35,727 nucleotides of DNA from Nesterenkonia sp. GTDB taxonomy: Bacteria > Actinomycetota > Actinomycetes > Actinomycetales > Micrococcaceae. The stretch is taken from NCBI RefSeq assembly GCF_029265375.1, contig NZ_JAJUJJ010000026.1:1-35727 (forward strand). The letters are read 5' to 3'. The number at the start of each line of letters is the position of its first letter. Position 1 is the stretch's first letter. Of the stretch, positions 33,730-35,727 are shown in pieces. Below the pieces are notes generated by a model, which saw only the letters and a list, made by a program, of their open reading frames with translations, did no database searches and was not told where the DNA came from. The position numbers and the translations under genes are program-made.

Positions 33730-35301
33730 TCAGTATTTGTGATGCTCAGACGCGGTGATCTTCTTTTCGGTTGAGCCGACGTGGATCTGTGCCTTGCGAA
33801 CCGCTGCCACGTACTCCTTGAACTCGTCTGTGGTGAGGTCCACTGCCACCGCATCAAAGTGCGCCCATTCGGTGTTGCCCAGCTTCACGTGCTTCTCCAC
33901 CATGCCAGCGCCTGCAGCCACTGCCAGGGCAGAGGCCATCCAGCCGAAATCGTGACTGGAATAACCTGGCACAATACGCGGCCCCGGTCTCTGAGCCTGC
34001 CGCTCAGCCAACTGGGCATAGTGGCGCACGACGCCGATGTTGGTGTGCTCGTCCGGGGTCGGATAGGCAGAATTGCAGTGGAGCAGGTACAAGGTGTCCT
34101 GCTTGGTGAACGTCTCCAGCAGCCAATCTTCGTAGACCTTGTCAGTCATGCCCGTCGAGATCACCAGAGACCCGGTGTAGTTATCCGCTACAAACTTCAG
34201 ATAGTCCTTCTTCTCTGAAATGGTCGAGGGGAGCTTCAGCAGTGGAACATCCAGTTCCTCGACCATCCATTCGAATGATGGGCGGTCCAGCACCGAGGGG
34301 AACCACCCGATGCCCAGATCGCGCGTCAGCTCATCCAGGAACCTGAAGCCATCTGCGTCCAGCTCGAGCTGTCGCCGATAATCGCCGAACGTCGTGCCGA
34401 AAGGAGACTTATACGGAGCCGCGAGCTGCTCAGGTGTGTAGAAGGTCTCCACATCACGTTTTTGAACCTTCACCCAATCCGCACCCGCCGAGTGTGCGGC
34501 CCGCACCAGCTTCTCGAGCCGATCCAGGTCCCCGAAGTGATTAGTGGTGATCTCTGCCGTGATCTCCACGGTGGGGATCTCGAGCTCCCCCTCGTCCTCC
34601 TCGCGGCTGGGGCGCGAATCGGCGACCTGCACACGTGACTGTGCGTTGAGGTCATCTACGGTGAGATGAGAGAACTCGTGGATTCCCACATGTTTGACGT
34701 CAAGATTGGAGTCCTCCAGCACATAGAGCGCGTTGCGCAGAATGTACTGTTGGATTTCGATGTTCGCCCGTCGCACAGTGCTGTCGGGTGCGAATTTCGT
34801 GGTGGCCGCCCGCGCCGGACCCGTTCCGGGCGTAAAGTCGAATCCAACCATATAGACCGTCTGGGTCTTCCCCTTGTGGTCCGCAATGGCCCGGGCGATC
34901 TCCAAGGCACTCAAGAAGATGGCACCTTCGACCGCGAATTCATCCCGATCCTGAAAGCGGGAAAGCATCAGGTCTTCTTCGTTATTTCCCAGCGGCTTGT
35001 GCGGGGCCTTAATGACCTTGTGCCCCGCGGGCTCGAACTCCGTCGACGTGACATACACTCTGGATCGCAAGCCGTCGTCCTTGAGCGAATCAGCGACCCA
35101 GTCCTCATAAAAGATCGTGACGTCAGTGGGACGAATGCGTTCAGCATCGTTGATCCCGATGACCACATGTCCGTCGAAGATGCGGGGATCAATCTTGTCC
35201 ACCGAAGGGCCTTTACCCAGGATGACGATGGTGTCACTGCTGTAGTCTGCAGCCAGATCCGCAGCCAGCTCAGTGATGGCCTGCGTCGTAGAGTCTGTCA
35301 T
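33730..35301 (-). CDS. Fusion of a GT42/MAF-like N-domain with a NeuB-type synthase
   Basis: 523 residues. Residues 20-215 form a Rossmann-like domain with VILGKGPSVDKID (26-38), IGINDAERI, EGAIFLSALEIARAI (125-139) and TVYMVGFDFTPG (148-159). These resemble GT42 sialyltransferases (G-x-G-P-S-x-x-x-I-D start) and the related DUF115/MAF proteins that put NulO sugars on flagellin. An acidic linker (232-241) leads to a NeuB-type barrel (245-510): AEITTNHFGD, WVKVQKRD, ISTGMTDK, LLHCNSAYP, GYSSHDFG and VEKHVKL. There is no SAF domain. ATG 35301 is preceded by AAAAAGG. One polypeptide may therefore both make and transfer, or bind, a nonulosonic acid. The N-domain assignment is the less certain half. 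Confidence 0.78.
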   Translation of the reverse strand: MTDSTTQAITELAADLAADYSSDTIVILGKGPSVDKIDPRIFDGHVVIGINDAERIRPTDVTIFYEDWVADSLKDDGLRSRVYVTSTEFEPAGHKVIKAPHKPLGNNEEDLMLSRFQDRDEFAVEGAIFLSALEIARAIADHKGKTQTVYMVGFDFTPGTGPARAATTKFAPDSTVRRANIEIQQYILRNALYVLEDSNLDVKHVGIHEFSHLTVDDLNAQSRVQVADSRPSREEDEGELEIPTVEITAEITTNHFGDLDRLEKLVRAAHSAGADWVKVQKRDVETFYTPEQLAAPYKSPFGTTFGDYRRQLELDADGFRFLDELTRDLGIGWFPSVLDRPSFEWMVEELDVPLLKLPSTISEKKDYLKFVADNYTGSLVISTGMTDKVYEDWLLETFTKQDTLYLLHCNSAYPTPDEHTNIGVVRHYAQLAERQAQRPGPRIVPGYSSHDFGWMASALAVAAGAGMVEKHVKLGNTEWAHFDAVAVDLTTDEFKEYVAAVRKAQIHVGSTEKKITASEHHKY

Positions 35302-35614
35302 GTAGAAGGACCTTTTTATTGCGGTGAGACGACTGAAGATATGCCTTAAGGATTCTACAGGCTCGCTGAAAATGTGCGCTCATCCCACTCGCCCTCGATT
35401 GGCGCAGTACCCTGCCGATTATGACCGGGAGACGACATACGAGCCAGGGCTGGGCAGGACACTTCGAGTCCCTATTCAACCGCAAACAACACTCCACGAA
35501 CACGCCCGACGATGGAACGTCCGACCCCCTTGAGAAGACGGAGTAGGAGCCACCGGACAGGAACCGTCGCAGATCCGACAGGCCGTGGGGGCTGATGCAG
35601 GGATGGGTGACAAC
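35302..35614. promoter_or_regulatory. Upstream region of the fusion gene
   Basis: About 313 bases without a gene of coding character. A TAGAAT hexamer on the minus strand (plus 35352-35357), about 50 bases before the ATG, could be the -10 of the fusion gene, but no matching -35 is seen. I see no RNA gene or repeat in the rest. Confidence 0.3.
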
Positions 35615-35727
35615 TGATCTGGCTCGGTCGCCCCGGGCCTGGAAGGATTGTCATCATGCCCAAGCCTTATCCAAAGGAGTTCAAAGAGGACGTGGTGCGC
35701 GTTGCTCAGCAACGCGATCATGACGTC
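35615..35727 (+). mobile_element. Left end of an IS3-family insertion sequence
   Basis: The window ends inside an insertion element. TGATCTGGCTCGGTCGCCCC from 35615 resembles the TGA-starting terminal repeats of IS3-family elements and lies 41 bases before the transposase start, a usual distance. The other end and the target duplication are outside the window, so the exact boundary is provisional. Confidence 0.5.
35656..35727 (+). CDS. IS3-family transposase OrfA, N-terminus only
   Basis: ATG 35656 follows GGAAGGATTGTC, and 24 codons are visible before the window ends. They begin MPKPYPKEFKEDVVRVA, the well-known start of actinobacterial IS3-family OrfA proteins with an N-terminal helix-turn-helix. 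OrfA normally works with OrfB through a programmed frameshift to make the active transposase. Nothing can be said about intactness. It marks the right border of the glycopolymer locus in this window. Confidence 0.8.
   Translation, partial: MPKPYPKEFKEDVVRVAQQRDHDV

Noticed and set aside
1-35727. CRISPR array, tRNA, rRNA or riboswitch
   Set aside because: No regularly spaced direct repeats, cloverleaf-like sequence or recognisable riboswitch core was seen on either strand.

Overview
High-GC actinobacterial DNA, probably from the Micrococcaceae or close relatives (Arthrobacter/Nesterenkonia-like). This is judged from base composition, GTG/TTG starts with purine-rich ribosome binding sites, the actinobacterial-type CysN-CysC fusion and an actinobacterial-type IS3 transposase start. 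Genus is an inference. Almost the whole window is one surface-glycopolymer locus. Its theme is nonulosonic acid (sialic-acid-like, NulO) synthesis, activation and transfer, combined with sulfation.

Layout. 1-5157 (minus): a CMP-NulO synthetase (neuA-like), two tandem TPR proteins whose C-termini carry what look like the L, S and VS motifs of GT29 sialyltransferases, and a histidine phosphatase cut by the left edge. 5252-6295 (plus): a GT2 glycosyltransferase. 6335-9303 (minus): a large GT2 plus GT-B-like protein and a small two-helix membrane protein, with touching reading frames. 9578-10853 (plus): a possible 43-codon ORF and a TupA-like ATP-grasp protein. 10916-25238 (minus): ten genes of one orientation. 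In transcription order these are a GT2, a polysialyltransferase-like protein, two sulfotransferases, a putative rhamnosyltransferase, a GT-B-like transferase, a SLC13 permease, cysQ, cysD, cysNC and a cyanophycin-synthetase-like ATP-grasp. 25453-27599 (plus): a CMP-NulO synthetase fused to a KdsC-like phosphatase, then a NulO synthase, ending at a strong hairpin. 27663-32183 (minus): an unknown helical protein and a 1168-residue glycosyltransferase. 32405-33655 (plus): manA. 33730-35301 (minus): a protein joining a GT42/MAF-like N-domain to a NeuB-type synthase. From about 35615: the left end of an IS3-family element.

How it may work. ManA makes mannose-6-phosphate. A NeuB-type enzyme could condense it with PEP to a 9-phosphate, the fused phosphatase would remove the phosphate, and the cytidylyltransferase domain would give a CMP-sugar. 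That is a CMP-KDN route needing no aminosugar genes, and KDN polymers (teichulosonic acids) are known from actinobacterial walls. The polysialyltransferase-like, GT29-like and GT42-like proteins are candidate CMP-NulO transferases. The SLC13 permease, CysD and CysNC would import sulfate and make PAPS, the two sulfotransferases would use it, and CysQ would clear PAP. No PAPS or APS reductase is present, so the cassette looks devoted to sulfation. No flippase, ABC exporter or initiating transferase lies in the window. The best candidate for something new is a sulfated NulO wall polymer made with bacterial GT29-like transferases and a transferase-synthase fusion.
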